In this document: positions 1-11,022 of the stretch, piece by piece
Numbering within the stretch: position 1 is the stretch's first letter
How the letters are laid out: the number at the start of each line of letters is the position of its first letter
DNA from: Elysia chlorotica
Lineage: Eukaryota; Mollusca; Gastropoda; Plakobranchidae
Direction: 5' to 3'
DNA length: 64,000 bases
NCBI GenBank assembly: GCA_003991915.1
Contig: RQTK01000095.1
Coordinates: 170,239-234,238 of the forward strand
Notes under the pieces: generated by a model
What the model saw: only the letters and a program-made list of their open reading frames with translations
Databases searched by the model: none
Told to the model about the DNA's origin: nothing
Made by a program: the position numbers and the translations under genes

Positions 1-2192
1 AGAAATTCATAATTCTTGGATTGGGGTGTAGTCTGTCTCACTCGAATTCTCATGACATTGTAGCGCGTCATACCCGTTATGGGCACTTGCGTTCCTGAGC
101 CACACTTTATCAGATGCTGTGGGAAGGGAAACCAAATTTTCAAAGTTAAGCAGAACAACCAGTGAAGCCTTGGTGTAAATCCTGAATCAAAACTAGAAAA
201 AATTGATTTTCAAATTTCAAAAAAGTTCCTCAAAAAGGAAAAAACATTCCAGGATTATGTGTTTTTACAAAGGGTTTCTTCATACCATACAAAACCATAA
301 AGATCTTTTTGTAATGTATATCATCAATAACACTATAATGGACAGATTTGTGCATCAATAGTGTACATTAAATAATCTTGGGTAATTTCAATCTTCTTTT
401 TTTTCCAAACAAATTTGATTATTACATCACTATTAGTCCTTTTTGTTTCATGTACAAAGAAAGATTGTAAAAAAGAAATTAACCTAGAAACAATGTTGTA
501 ATAAAGCGGACACCACCCACAGCTTGCTTTCCTAGACAAATTGATTTTCACAATGCTATCTCCAACCTTCACTATCATAGTATTTTGTCAATACTTCCTT
601 TGACTATGTTCACTTTTTGCTTGAGCCACTGAAATTTCCACTTATTTTTACAATCAATGTCAATTTCATAAACAAGTCCTTCTTCTGCCTTTGCCAGAAT
701 GCAGCAATTACCCGTGGACGCCAAGGAACCACTAAATCCAACTGAACCTGTAATGACTTATTTAGATATAGATTTAATAAAACCTAAAGTTCTTTTCTAT
801 AAGAGATATCAAATGAGAAAGAAAGAGCTGAAGAGTAAGTCATTTTCTTCTCCAAGATGTAAATCTAGATCTTTTAATCGAATATCAGAGTTTCTTCATA
901 AGTTGCATACCACAACAAACTGAGCACAAAAATACACAACTTTTAAGAAAGAGAAAGGACTTTGCACGTCGTCTGTACAATAGCACACGTTGACAGATTT
1001 TATGATGATAAACGCCTGGAATCACTCTTTTACCATGTCCATATCGGCTGCGAAAAAACGGTATTTCCCAAATGTTTTTCCAGTCCGCTCTGGCAATCCA
1101 TGTCATACTGTTTGTCTATCAAAAATTCCCTTTATTAATTACATGTACCGGGCTGGGACGGAAAGATTACATCGCGGGGCCGGAGATTGACACAGACTGG
1201 TGGATTTTTGCTCGGCTCCACGCCACTGCAGATTTACGGGAAATCCCAAAACTGTGACAGCCTTGATTATAATGTGTCCCCGTCCCACTCTTTTGACTAA
1301 AATCTCAAATTTCATAGATCATAAACCAAAAACTAAACCTATCAATCACATATAATATCCAACATAGTGATTGCTCTTTACTGCCAGGATGCAATACTCT
1401 AGAGCAAACCCCTTCTCTCTTTTAAATTCAATCTCTACCTAGACGACATAATTATTCTTGTAGAATATTCTGAAAATCACAACAACCTACCTTAGGAACC
1501 GTGGTTAAGCTCTCAGAATCAAAGATTTGGACTTCAATCCCGCACTCGTCAAACTTAACGAGACTGATAAGGTACTGAATTCTGCGCCCCACGGCGGCTC
1601 GGATGGTCACATCACAGTGGTCACGAGTCGCTATCGTGTTATAGTTCGGAACATTCTTCACAGTTACAATTTCATCTTTGTCTGTGATAGAATAGCCATC
1701 AATTTTGTCACAACCAGGGCCTGCTAAGTCGACTGAAAGGAGAAGAGATAGATAATAGTATTATGAAATTATCTTAAGTTTTAATATCAATAGATACAAA
1801 TTAAACAACTTTCTATTTCGTGCTAATTGAAATTGAATGTAAATTCACTTTTAAGTTAAGATAGGCCCCAGTTTCTAAAATCAGAATATATATTGAAAAT
1901 CATGACTCACAACACAGACCACATAAAAAAACTTTCTTTTGGGAATTTTAAAACAAAATGGAGCAGATCTAAAGATTCATGATTTGAAAACTGCTAGGGC
2001 AGCTAGGTGCTGCATTTTTACTGACTGAACTAAGCCTAATTATTTTAAAACAGGTTTTGTTGAACAATCTATTCATTAATCTGCTTCAAAGTACTTTATG
2101 ACAAGCATGTCCAACTTACCAGTTTCGTTTGCCTGGCAAAAAGACAGCAAAATCAAAGAAAGCAGTAGATGAAATCCTCTCCAAATTTCCAT
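1..2192 (-). CDS. CUB-like secreted or type I membrane protein, 5' part (three exons visible)
   Basis: Seen: three exons on the minus strand join in frame. Exon 1 (2192-2120) encodes a signal peptide starting MEIWRGFHLLLSLILLSFCQ and ends in phase 1 at GTAAGT. Exon 2 (1732-1491) follows a CCTTTCAG acceptor and ends in phase 0 at GTAGGT. Exon 3 starts at 116 after a TTCCCACAG acceptor, opens HLIKCGSGTQVP and runs off the left edge. Four cysteines (GPGC, DHC, DEC, IKC) have the order and spacing of a CUB domain, with the typical segment DECGIEVQIFDSES in exon 2. The paralogue at 11023-17950 has the same cysteines and the same intron phases. Inference: an extracellular protein, membrane-anchored if the paralogue is a guide. 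Its function is unknown. The domain is CUB-like by cysteine pattern rather than by strong identity. Confidence 0.72.
117..1490. other. Intron 2 of the minus-strand CUB-like gene
   Basis: It is bounded by a good donor (1490-1485) and acceptor (119-117) on the minus strand. It holds a segment duplicated at 6083-6207 (see 581-707) and a GC-richer patch at about 1060-1260. That patch has short open stretches on both strands but no convincing exon. Nothing else is recognised. Confidence 0.55.
581..707 (-). repeat. About 125 bp duplicated segment, possible exon remnant
   Basis: The sequence from TAGTATTTTGTCAATACTTC to the GCCAGAATGCAGCAA end recurs almost unchanged at 6083-6207. Minus-strand translation gives an open stretch with EEGLVYEIDIDCKNKWKFQW, faintly like the later strands of the CUB-like exons nearby. 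The reading frame breaks soon after. It may be a decayed exon of the same family or simply a repeat. Confidence 0.4.
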
Positions 2193-2434
2193 CCTGTTGA
2201 GTTGAGGTCTGTTCAGGTGAGTAAGTTAAGATGATCCTTGTTTAATCCTCAAACTGGACACAGAGCAAACAAGTTGTATACCCTGGCATCTTTCTGTCAA
2301 ACATTAAAGTATCTAGTGCAAGCAGGATCCAATAATTTTGCACTCAAGATAATTCAGTTTTATCTGTAACAGAAAGAAAAAACAATTTTTTTACCGCTTT
2401 ATCTGGCAAATTAATGTTATACATAGATGAAGGA

Positions 2435-2553
<119 letters not shown>

Positions 2554-2666
2554 GCGAGGAAAGTATACATTTAAAATGATCAAATCAGGGTGTTATAAAA
2601 CTGCCTTTATGTCTACAAATCAAATATGAGGAGGTTTTCTTTACAAAACACACTTTGAAATAAAAT

Positions 2667-2797
2667 GCTAGAATCTTCTACACAATACATTATTCTAAAG
2701 TCTCTTTCACTAAAACAGAAGTGTTAGCTAGAATCTTCTACACAATACATTATAAATCTTGCCATCTACAGTCTCTTTCATTAAAACAGAAATGTTG
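2667..2797. repeat. Tandem duplication of about 60-70 bp
   Basis: Two adjacent copies begin GCTAGAATCTTCTACACAAT and end near TAAAACAGAA(G/A)TGTT. The second copy carries a small extra insertion (AATCTTGCCATCTACA). Confidence 0.8.
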
Positions 2798-3851
2798 TAT
2801 TGTTTAGAGATCTTCTTTACCTTCGATCTTTTTGTTAATCTTGATCATCAATATTGATTTATCTAAAACTAGAATCTAGTTTGGGTATACATTAAATTGG
2901 TTTCCTGAAAATATTTGGAATTGGGAGAATCAGGAAGTGATTGTAACACAGGAGAGTCAAATGGGCTCTACAACGTTCACAATAATTAATCTACTAGGAA
3001 CCCAGCTTCACAATGAAGTAGATTCCAGACCTTTTATACAAATTAAATTGATTTGAACATTTACCGGGATTCCCCTTTGGTGGACAGGACACACTTGATC
3101 TTAAATAATAAATTGGTCTCCTAACAAACATCGACTGCTGGCCAGCAAGGTCCTTGGTAATCCGGAAAATTAGAAACTGTTCGAGACTATTTTAATATGG
3201 TCACTAGACCTATAAAGCACAGCGTAGAAAAAAATAGGTCAGATGTTTGGCACCCATACAGATCCGGATGTCCAAAGCCAACTGTACTCTTGTGTCACCG
3301 CGTTTCAAAGGCTCGTCCTTGTTTTCACCTGAAGAGCGTTCCGTGGGTCAGGGGTTGCTACAACCCTAGAGCTATGAGTTGGCATCCAAGCTCCGCTATC
3401 GGAAAAATCAACGCGTCTGAAACAACTACCACGAACAAAAATGAGTTTTCGTAATACATTAAATTGTAAGCTAAGTTTCAATAAACGGCTGAAAATAGTG
3501 CCAGCATTTGAAATGCATCGATGCGTGTTCTATAAAATGTGGTCGTCTAAGCACTTGATACAATTGTTGAATACACCCCAGGACACAGCGCCATCTTCTG
3601 GACAGGTGTGTTAATGCCATTTTAAAAAATCTAAATATAGACGAGATTTTTTCGATGAATGCAAAACATGGACGTATGCTAATAAAGGCTACTTGAGAAA
3701 AACATTGGTCGCTTCGGTAATAATAAATTCACTTGCTTCTTTTTCGTTTTCCCTATGATTTATTTATTTAGCATGATTCATTTTTTCTCTCTTTTTACTT
3801 AGGGATGTATGGAAAGATTGTTCAAATATTGTTTGGTTTTTGTAAGGCATA

Positions 3852-3923
3852 CTCATCATCTTCATCACCACCACCACCACCACCACCACCACCTCCACCA
3901 GCACCAGCACCAGCACCACCACT

Positions 3924-3996
<73 letters not shown>
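3852..3996. repeat. (ACC)n/(ATC)n trinucleotide microsatellite
   Basis: CAC/ACC repeats pass through CAG-like units into a long ATC run. The poly-His, poly-Ser and poly-Pro open frames here are by-products of the repeat. Confidence 0.95.
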
Positions 3997-4245
3997 GCCA
4001 TGGATGAGTTACAGAGATGTCAAAATAAAGCTGCTAAGATGGTAAAATGCAAAACATAGCATGCACGATTTCCTTTATCATTCAAATGAGTCTCCAGTGA
4101 AAACAAACAGTAAAAAAACAACATATGACTTATACTCCCTTTGCATAACTGCCTTTAGCATCTAGATATTTTTGCTATCATTTAGGTACCGGTATTGCTT
4201 CGGTGGGTACACGTGTACCTACGGAAGACCTTGCGTCGGTAGGTA

Positions 4246-4418
<173 letters not shown>

Positions 4419-4480
4419 TGCAAGGCACCACCAAAACAAAATTTACAAATAGGGGTAGTGCAGATCTAAGAATACAAAAC

Positions 4481-4520
4481 GATACAGATACATAAGCTTT
4501 TGGTCTTAGACCTCCATCAG
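4481..4520 (-). repeat. TGATGRAG...RAAA motif, copy 1
   Basis: The minus strand reads CTGATGGAGGTC, a short loop, GACCAAAAGC, then TTATGTATCTG. It has the same layout as the motifs at 30606-30673 and 33731-33765. It resembles the conserved boxes of a hammerhead core (CUGAUGA...GAAA) but is imperfect. Like copy 2, it lies beside an AGT microsatellite. Confidence 0.4.
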
Positions 4521-4930
4521 ATACATAAAATACTATTACTAAGTACGTTTTACCTACACAGAACACTACGCTCCTTAAAAAATGAGTTTCATGACTAGGG
4601 TACCTACTCCACCTCTTTAAGTGACTTGATATCTTGATTGGGAAAGTCCAAATCGCACCAAAGTTAACCACTACGATCCTGACTCATCAACACATGCCAA
4701 TGGACATACAAACATCTAGCGATAAACAAACACAATAATGTATGCCTCAATTATGTATGATTTTAGGAGAGGCAGACCACTGGATTAATCATGATTAATT
4801 TGGTGCCGCTGCATCTAAAAGTCGAGGTTTCTAATCCCCCAAAGTGCAATCACTGTTCGGCCATTTTCATCAAAAGCCTACCTCTACCACTGTGGAAAAA
4901 TACCTTTAAAAAAAATGAAAAACTAAGCTT

Positions 4931-5399
4931 ATTTCATTAATCATTTTATTGTGACCTCATTTTATTACTATCTGAAACTAAATATAATATTTATAAAGGT
5001 TTTCTAAAGAAAAGTGTGTTTAACGTTTTGAATGAAGAGCCGGAAACAATGGCGGGCGTCCAACACAGACCATCATAGATCAAATTTTGCCTCCCTGTCG
5101 CAAAACACATAATTATTGTCAGTCCGTCATCGGAAGTTGTTATCCGTCGCGCGACATCCTGTGTATCTCGAGGAACGAAAAACCACTAAAAATGGATCTC
5201 TGCATATTGTCTGAGTGTGTCTGACTGGTTTGGTGTATATACGTGTAATACAATTCAACTGCTATAGCCATACACATGGATCTTTTAAACTACTGTATAT
5301 ACCCTTCATTTATAACCAAACTTTTCACGCACAATTGTTATGTTTTTACTACTCAGAGAGATAAAGGAGTCACCGTTGCTACTAGTATAATGCATTAAC

Positions 5400-5469
<70 letters not shown>

Positions 5470-5995
5470 ATTTCATTAATCATTTTATTGTGACCTCATT
5501 TTATTACTATCTGAAACTAAATATAATATTTATAAAGGTATTCTAAAGAAAAATGTGTTTAACGTTTTGAATCAAGAGCCGGAAACAATGGCGGGCGTCC
5601 AACACAGACCACCATAGATCAAATTTTGCCTTCCTGTCGCAAAACAAAGATTGTCAGTCCGTCATCGGAAGCTGTAATCCGTCGTGCGACATCCTGTGTA
5701 TCTTGAGGAACGAAAAATCACTAAAATGGATCTCTGCATATTGTCTGTGTCTGACTGGTTTGGTGTAAATAATAAAATTTAACTGTCATAGTCATACACA
5801 TGGATCTTTTAAACTACTGTATATACCCTTCACTAATAACCAAACTTTTCACGCACAATTGTTATGTTTTTACTACTCACAGAGATAAAGGAGTCACCGT
5901 TGCTACTAGTATAATGCATTAACGGTCTAAGGACATAATGGACACCGCATAGTCGTTACCGTGCTGACGTGTCGTAAAACAAACTCACTCACTCA
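4931..5995 (+). mobile_element. SINE-like element, two partial tandem copies split by a GAT microsatellite
   Basis: The block at 4931-5400 (TTTCATTAATCATTTTATTG start) repeats at 5470-5925 at high identity. A (GAT)n run at 5401-5469 lies between them. Only the second copy continues into the 3' end, with CTGACGTGTCGTAAAAC followed by a CTCA-rich tail. The same 3' domain recurs at about 51131-51245, and a weaker relative lies at 55830-56010. No protein is encoded. The shared 3' domain in scattered places marks a non-autonomous retroposon family. Confidence 0.65.
5401..5469. repeat. (GAT)n microsatellite
   Basis: About 69 bp of pure GAT, placed exactly where the first SINE-like copy breaks off and the second begins. 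Confidence 0.95.
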
Positions 5996-6082
5996 TTCAC
6001 TGGGATGGATGTATGAGTTGGTATACTCCCTAAAGAGGCACCTTCAAAACATTGTTGTTACAGCTAGATCAAGGTCTATCAT

Positions 6083-6207
6083 AGTATTTTGTCAATACTT
6101 CCTTTGACTGTTCGCTTTTTGCTTGAGCCACTGAAATTTCCACTTATTTTTACAATCAATGTCAATTTCATAAACAAGTCCTTCTTCTGCCTTTGCCAGA
6201 ATGCAGC
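6083..6207 (-). repeat. Second copy of the 581-707 segment
   Basis: Nearly identical to 581-707 over about 125 bp. It ends abruptly in a GAT microsatellite at the point where the first copy continues AATTACCCGTGG. Confidence 0.75.
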
Positions 6208-6209
6208 AA

Positions 6210-6287
<78 letters not shown>
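6210..6287. repeat. (GAT)n microsatellite
   Basis: About 78 bp of pure GAT directly after the duplicated segment. Confidence 0.95.
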
Positions 6288-7607
6288 ATAAATCGCCATT
6301 TAACAGTTGATACGAATCTCCAGAGAGTACCAGTGCCATTATTTTCTTATCATGTATCCATTGCGCTGGACTCAAAATCGGTAGTTCCTGTCCCCCTTTC
6401 TTACCGCACACCCTGTCCGGTACACGGACACTGCGAGCTTGCGCGCTGAAACGCCGCGAAGATGGGCCGCCATTTTTCTAAGCGATCTAGTGCTATTAAT
6501 ACAAATCTGTGGTTTGGTCAAACATTTCTGGTTTTGGCCCTAAATTCGTATAATGTTAATGATCATTGAGAAACTTAAATGTGGATATATCATCATTTGC
6601 AAACTGAAAATTACATGTTTGTTTAAGAAAAAGCCAAAACATCCATTTGAAATAATCAAGATTTTTAGACAATCTAGGTCTACTTATAAAGCATTTTACA
6701 GCATTTGCTCATGTCATAATCACTGTACCTGCTGACATTTATCTGGCATGTGACAATAGATAATGTAAACTACGACAGTCCAAATAAAAATGTATCTTGA
6801 GTTCAGATTTAATTACGCCGTTTTCCTGAGTGATTTCGCTGAAACATTCTCTGCCCCAAACAAAATTTGGGCCTATAGAATTGAGACTCTTTGCTAGGAC
6901 TTGGGGAGTGATCTATCGCCACCTTTATTAATTTGATCATCATAAATATACTCTATTATCATTCTAATGTTATAAACCAAGACTTGCTGATGGATCTAAA
7001 GCCTAAGGCAGTACAGACATAATTATAATTCTAAGACTAGATCTAGATCTAGGCCTATCTCTGGATCTACAGGTAATTATACCAACTGGCCTCGATTCAG
7101 GTATGAATCTAGATCAAAATCTAGAAGAAAGATATTTAGATACTGGTATATTGTGTGATGGCAGGCCCACATGAGAGACTTCTCATCTCACCTCTCTCTC
7201 TCTATCTTTCTCTCTCAGTGCCTCTTTCTACCACCCCTCTCTATATCAGTATATGTTTATGTTGTCTTTTTCTATATATCATTGTATCAATCTATCTATC
7301 CACTAACCCACTGTTCCCTATTTCTATTAATTCTAATAATAATTTCTTTTCTATCCCTCATCCTTACCACGCTTAAAACCAAATTTCTGCTCTTCCTTAA
7401 TTGAACTAGGCTCTAACTTGGCTTATAATTTGGACTGATAGCTAGACTTACATCCCATGATCCCCATATATTATTATGGCCTTACATTGCAACATTATCG
7501 TATACATGCAATGCTTTTCAGCACTTGGTGTCCTACAGATGGTTAGTAGATCAATCATTCTGACTTAAAAGAGATGGTGTCCTGCTTGTTCCACTTAATA
7601 TTTTTAA

Positions 7608-8190
7608 CCCCTGCAGCGCTTTGAAGGCAGCCAGATGGCACGTGTGGCTGGGTGTAAAAAAATGGGGTGTGGCATGACTTTTCACCTGGTTAACTGACTT
7701 GAGTGTTGTGCTGTTATTATTATAATAGCCGATTTTTTTTTCTATTTATAAGTTCATAAAACTAGGCCTATATATATCTACTGCGCTGAAAAGTTGTTTG
7801 GTTTTACTATCTTGTTCGTTTCTGCTTTTTATTAATCATTTATTACTAATTGTATGGGAGGAATAAAGGAGAAGACAGTTATTACTTTCTTTCCGGGAGG
7901 TGATCTCAATTAACCTTTTAAAATTTTAAATAGCTGTGGGTGTGGTATGTTTCAGTTCAAATCCTTTTTTGCAAGGAATATTTCTTTCGTGTTTCTCTTG
8001 ACTAAAAGGGTTAAATGCGTTTAGAACCCTTGTAGCCCCAATTGAAAGTTTTACAATACAGAAATGGAAATATCAGCTGAGGATCAAAACATTTGACATC
8101 CTGCTTGTCAATCCAGAGCACTAATGCTAGAGATATCTGGCGCCTTATATTGCTGAAAATGCCATCTTCAAATAAATGTTATGTCCCATA
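7608..8190 (+). repeat. Dispersed repeat, copy A (inverted relative to 19917-20360)
   Basis: The reverse complement of 19917-20360 matches this segment along most of its length. Shared landmarks are AGCGCTTTGAAGGC, GGTTAACTGACTTGAGTGTT, AAGTTCATAAAACT, GGAGGAATAAA and TCTTCAAATAAATGTTATGT. This copy carries about 180 bp extra near 7950-8130. No coding capacity is seen; it is probably a non-autonomous transposon. Confidence 0.7.
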
Positions 8191-8199
8191 GGTTTCCTA

Positions 8200-9700
8200 C
8201 AGAGATGGGCGGAAAAAAATAGGGGTTGGTGGAAAAAAGCGACAACACCAAAGATTTGATCCTTGGACCTCCTGCTCCTCAGTCCCGAGCGCTGGGGCCT
8301 GAGATATCTTTACACCCCTACTAAGCCAAACTAATAATATTTAAGTTGAATTATATCTACATCCCACGAATTTAAAAAAAAATTATCAGACCAGATTTTT
8401 GGCCACGTGAGTCGGTAATGATCAAACATTATGAAGCTAAGCACCGGCAGTTTTAGTACTTGTCCGCCTACTATCCAAATAAACTCAGTACAAGTGAGCT
8501 GATTGCAATTAAAAGCCCACATTCATTCATTCAGGTGTCAAGTCTGGCGCAAACATCGACGATCAGGGATTTCAAAGCCTCTCTGTCTTCAGTCCGTCTG
8601 AATATGTCCAGCTTAGATGCCCACAAGCCCAGAGTCACCGCAAATAGAACAGACCTAGGTTCACATCAGTATGTGTGTGTGTATTTCTGTCAGTCTTTGT
8701 GTCTCTTAGGGCGGTGTTTACACTTCTATGTGTATCAGTCAAACCATGGCTTTCATCACCATCTTCCACTACTTCAATGGTCCAACCGTCTTTATACACG
8801 GAGACCAGGTTACTCAAGTTGAAGATCTCTACAGAGGATATCTTGCTCCTTCCTCAGCCCTCTCCTTTCTTAGAGATCCAGGCTATCATAAGTGATATAA
8901 CAGTCTTATTGTGACAGAGAGGCTGAGAATCGATTTCATTGGGTAACCCTTTAAGAGCATGTACACCCATTAACAAGTTTCTCGCATGATTGAAAAAGGA
9001 GGAATAAAGTATGAATGAAGGCCCACTACCAGTGGCAGTTGGTAGGCACCCCTCAGTGCCCATTATTGAGGTGCTAAGCCAATGAGGTAGCCGCGATCAT
9101 AAACAGTAGTTCTTTCACAGTGAGGTAGTGCCGCTCTTTATGGGTTAAGAACAAACATGCACGCAAGACTGGAGTGTTGACACCATAATGAGGGAGGCCC
9201 GCTGTGATTTTTTATAAGAAGCATAACTGATATCTGTGAGGCAACCAGGGTCAATCAGGTACAAGTTGCTACAATAAGTTTTGAGCTTGAGTGCTTTTTT
9301 TCAAAACACTATCATTTACCTGATTCATCCTGGTTGCCTCACATATTGTTGTGTATGGTCGCTTGCACAGATCTTGCCTTTCTCCATGACGCTTCTAAAA
9401 GATACAATGTCCACCATGTTTTTAACTGTGTAAAGTAGGCACTGCATGCAAAGGATTTAAATTTCCAATTTCTTTGTTTACAAATGCACAAATTATATTA
9501 TCCATCAACTTTTGAATAACACCGGTCATGACAATTGGGGACTTTGTGTGAGAACTTGTTGTGTAACCACCACCTGCTATCCATGTGACCAGAGATGGAG
9601 TTTCTCTTCTTAATTTTCAGTAAGTGGCAACTGATGTCAGTAGGTGATATCCAATCTTCGTGTAGCCTCCATGAGGACTTGAAATCAGTCAAGTGAAATT
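8200..9700. other. Non-coding stretch with repeat-like pieces
   Basis: A GAAT-repeat tail on the minus strand near 8520-8535 suggests the 3' end of a minus-strand retroposon covering roughly 8515-8880. A 60-codon minus open stretch at 8635-8817 (with VSVYKDGWTIEVVEDGDESH) reads somewhat like protein. I cannot assign it or find splice sites for it. The rest shows nothing recognisable. Confidence 0.3.
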
Positions 9701-10529
9701 ATTATTTTCTGTAAGGGCAAGTGAGTTGCTTTTCGTACAACCTGTTGATCCATATTGACATGCAAGTGCAAGCTATTAATGTTATAATTGTTCAGCCGAT
9801 TTTTTGGCCTCTGTGATAGGCAAAATCACTCTGTTTTGATTTTGAACGTTTTCAGTTTAAATAGTTTTCCAAGTTAATTTATTGGGTTGAATTAATAGAG
9901 TAACACATTGTGTGGTGTCTGCATTGTACGTCATTGTTTGCATTAAACAGTGTTGCAGCTTTTATAACAGTAATTAATCTGATGCCTCAGTCAGCAAATG
10001 AGTTTGCTACACTAGGATCTAATTTTATTATGAATAGTCAGCCTCATGCTTCATGTTCCATTGGTCTATGACCCGACTCTATGTCCTCCCATTAGAACCC
10101 GTTTGTCTTGTCTCGATAGGGGCAAGTTCTTAGTCAAAGACCACTGTACCTCCATCACAAAGGGGTTAAAGTGCCTTCTTTTTTGCTTGCTTACTCGATC
10201 TTTAAACATAAAACATGATTATTAACTTAAAAATTCTCAACACAGCTTCTTCCTACTCATCAAAATTTCTGAACAGATTGCAAGTATCCAGTCACCAGTT
10301 TGAAGAAATTTGCATGTGGGTGACATGATGAGGACTGTTCATGTTGTGTATTTTTTGTCAGGGAGCTTGAAAGTTGGTCGTTTTTGTTTGTTTAGTACCA
10401 GCCACATATAGCTATGTTGGAGACACAAATAATGCAAATGGTCAAGGCAAGTTGAGGGATGTTTATCAACATTTGTTCCCTGTCAAATATTGACATGTTT
10501 TATTTTTATTTTGTGGTCAAGCGTTTTAA

Positions 10530-10710
10530 GGACAATTTTATGAGCTGCCCACACACGAAACAGGGCGGGGACACCATGACTCCTGTCCCAGCAAGTCACA
10601 TTAAACTGACACCGACCCAACCAGTAGGAGACGCAATCTCCAGGGCTGGAGCTGCAGACTTTTTGCATTGGAAGCCAGTGTTCTACCCTAGGGCTACCAT
10701 GCTCTCCTTG
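10530..10710 (-). mobile_element. tRNA-related SINE head
   Basis: The minus strand reads CAAGGAGAGCATGGTAGCCC, then a GGGTAGAACA box, then GTCTCCTACTGGTTGGGTC. It matches the plus-strand copy at 59123-59270. Sequences resembling polymerase III internal boxes and a second dispersed copy support a SINE. The short open frames across it are not genes. Confidence 0.5.
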
Positions 10711-11022
10711 GTCTGAGTGCAGCATGAAAAGGAAATAGTTATCCGTTGGTTCACCATTGGAAAGACTTAGAGTCATATGCTGGCTTGAATAAACTCAGGT
10801 TGGAAAAACAGGCCTCATCTGACTAGCAGGTATCAAACTGTGTTGGGTTTTTTTCCACCCGAGTTAATGGTTTATGTTTGGAGAGGACAACCATTTGTTG
10901 TTGATTGGTATGGATTTATTTCAGTTTATCTCATTTTTATAAATGCCAGAAAGTGATTGTTAGCGTAAAACTAATGATGCTCTTACACTTTATTCTGCAG
11001 GTCCCATGTTCTTATTTTGACA

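Noticed and set aside
333-578. 81-codon minus open frame in intron 2 of the CUB-like gene
   Set aside because: No start context, splice sites or similarity. The clear acceptor at 119-117 places the next exon elsewhere.
1149-1261. Alternative third exon for the minus CUB-like gene (AVTVLGFPVNLQWRG...)
   Set aside because: Its acceptor is poor and the phases fit badly. The exon starting at 116 has a strong acceptor, the right phase and the expected fourth cysteine.
6079-6449. Poly-His and poly-Asp open frames
   Set aside because: They cross a (GAT)n microsatellite. The flanking part is the duplicated 125 bp segment in another frame.
10530-10710. A functional tRNA gene
   Set aside because: The box-like sequences lack a complete cloverleaf and occur in a second dispersed copy, which fits a SINE head.
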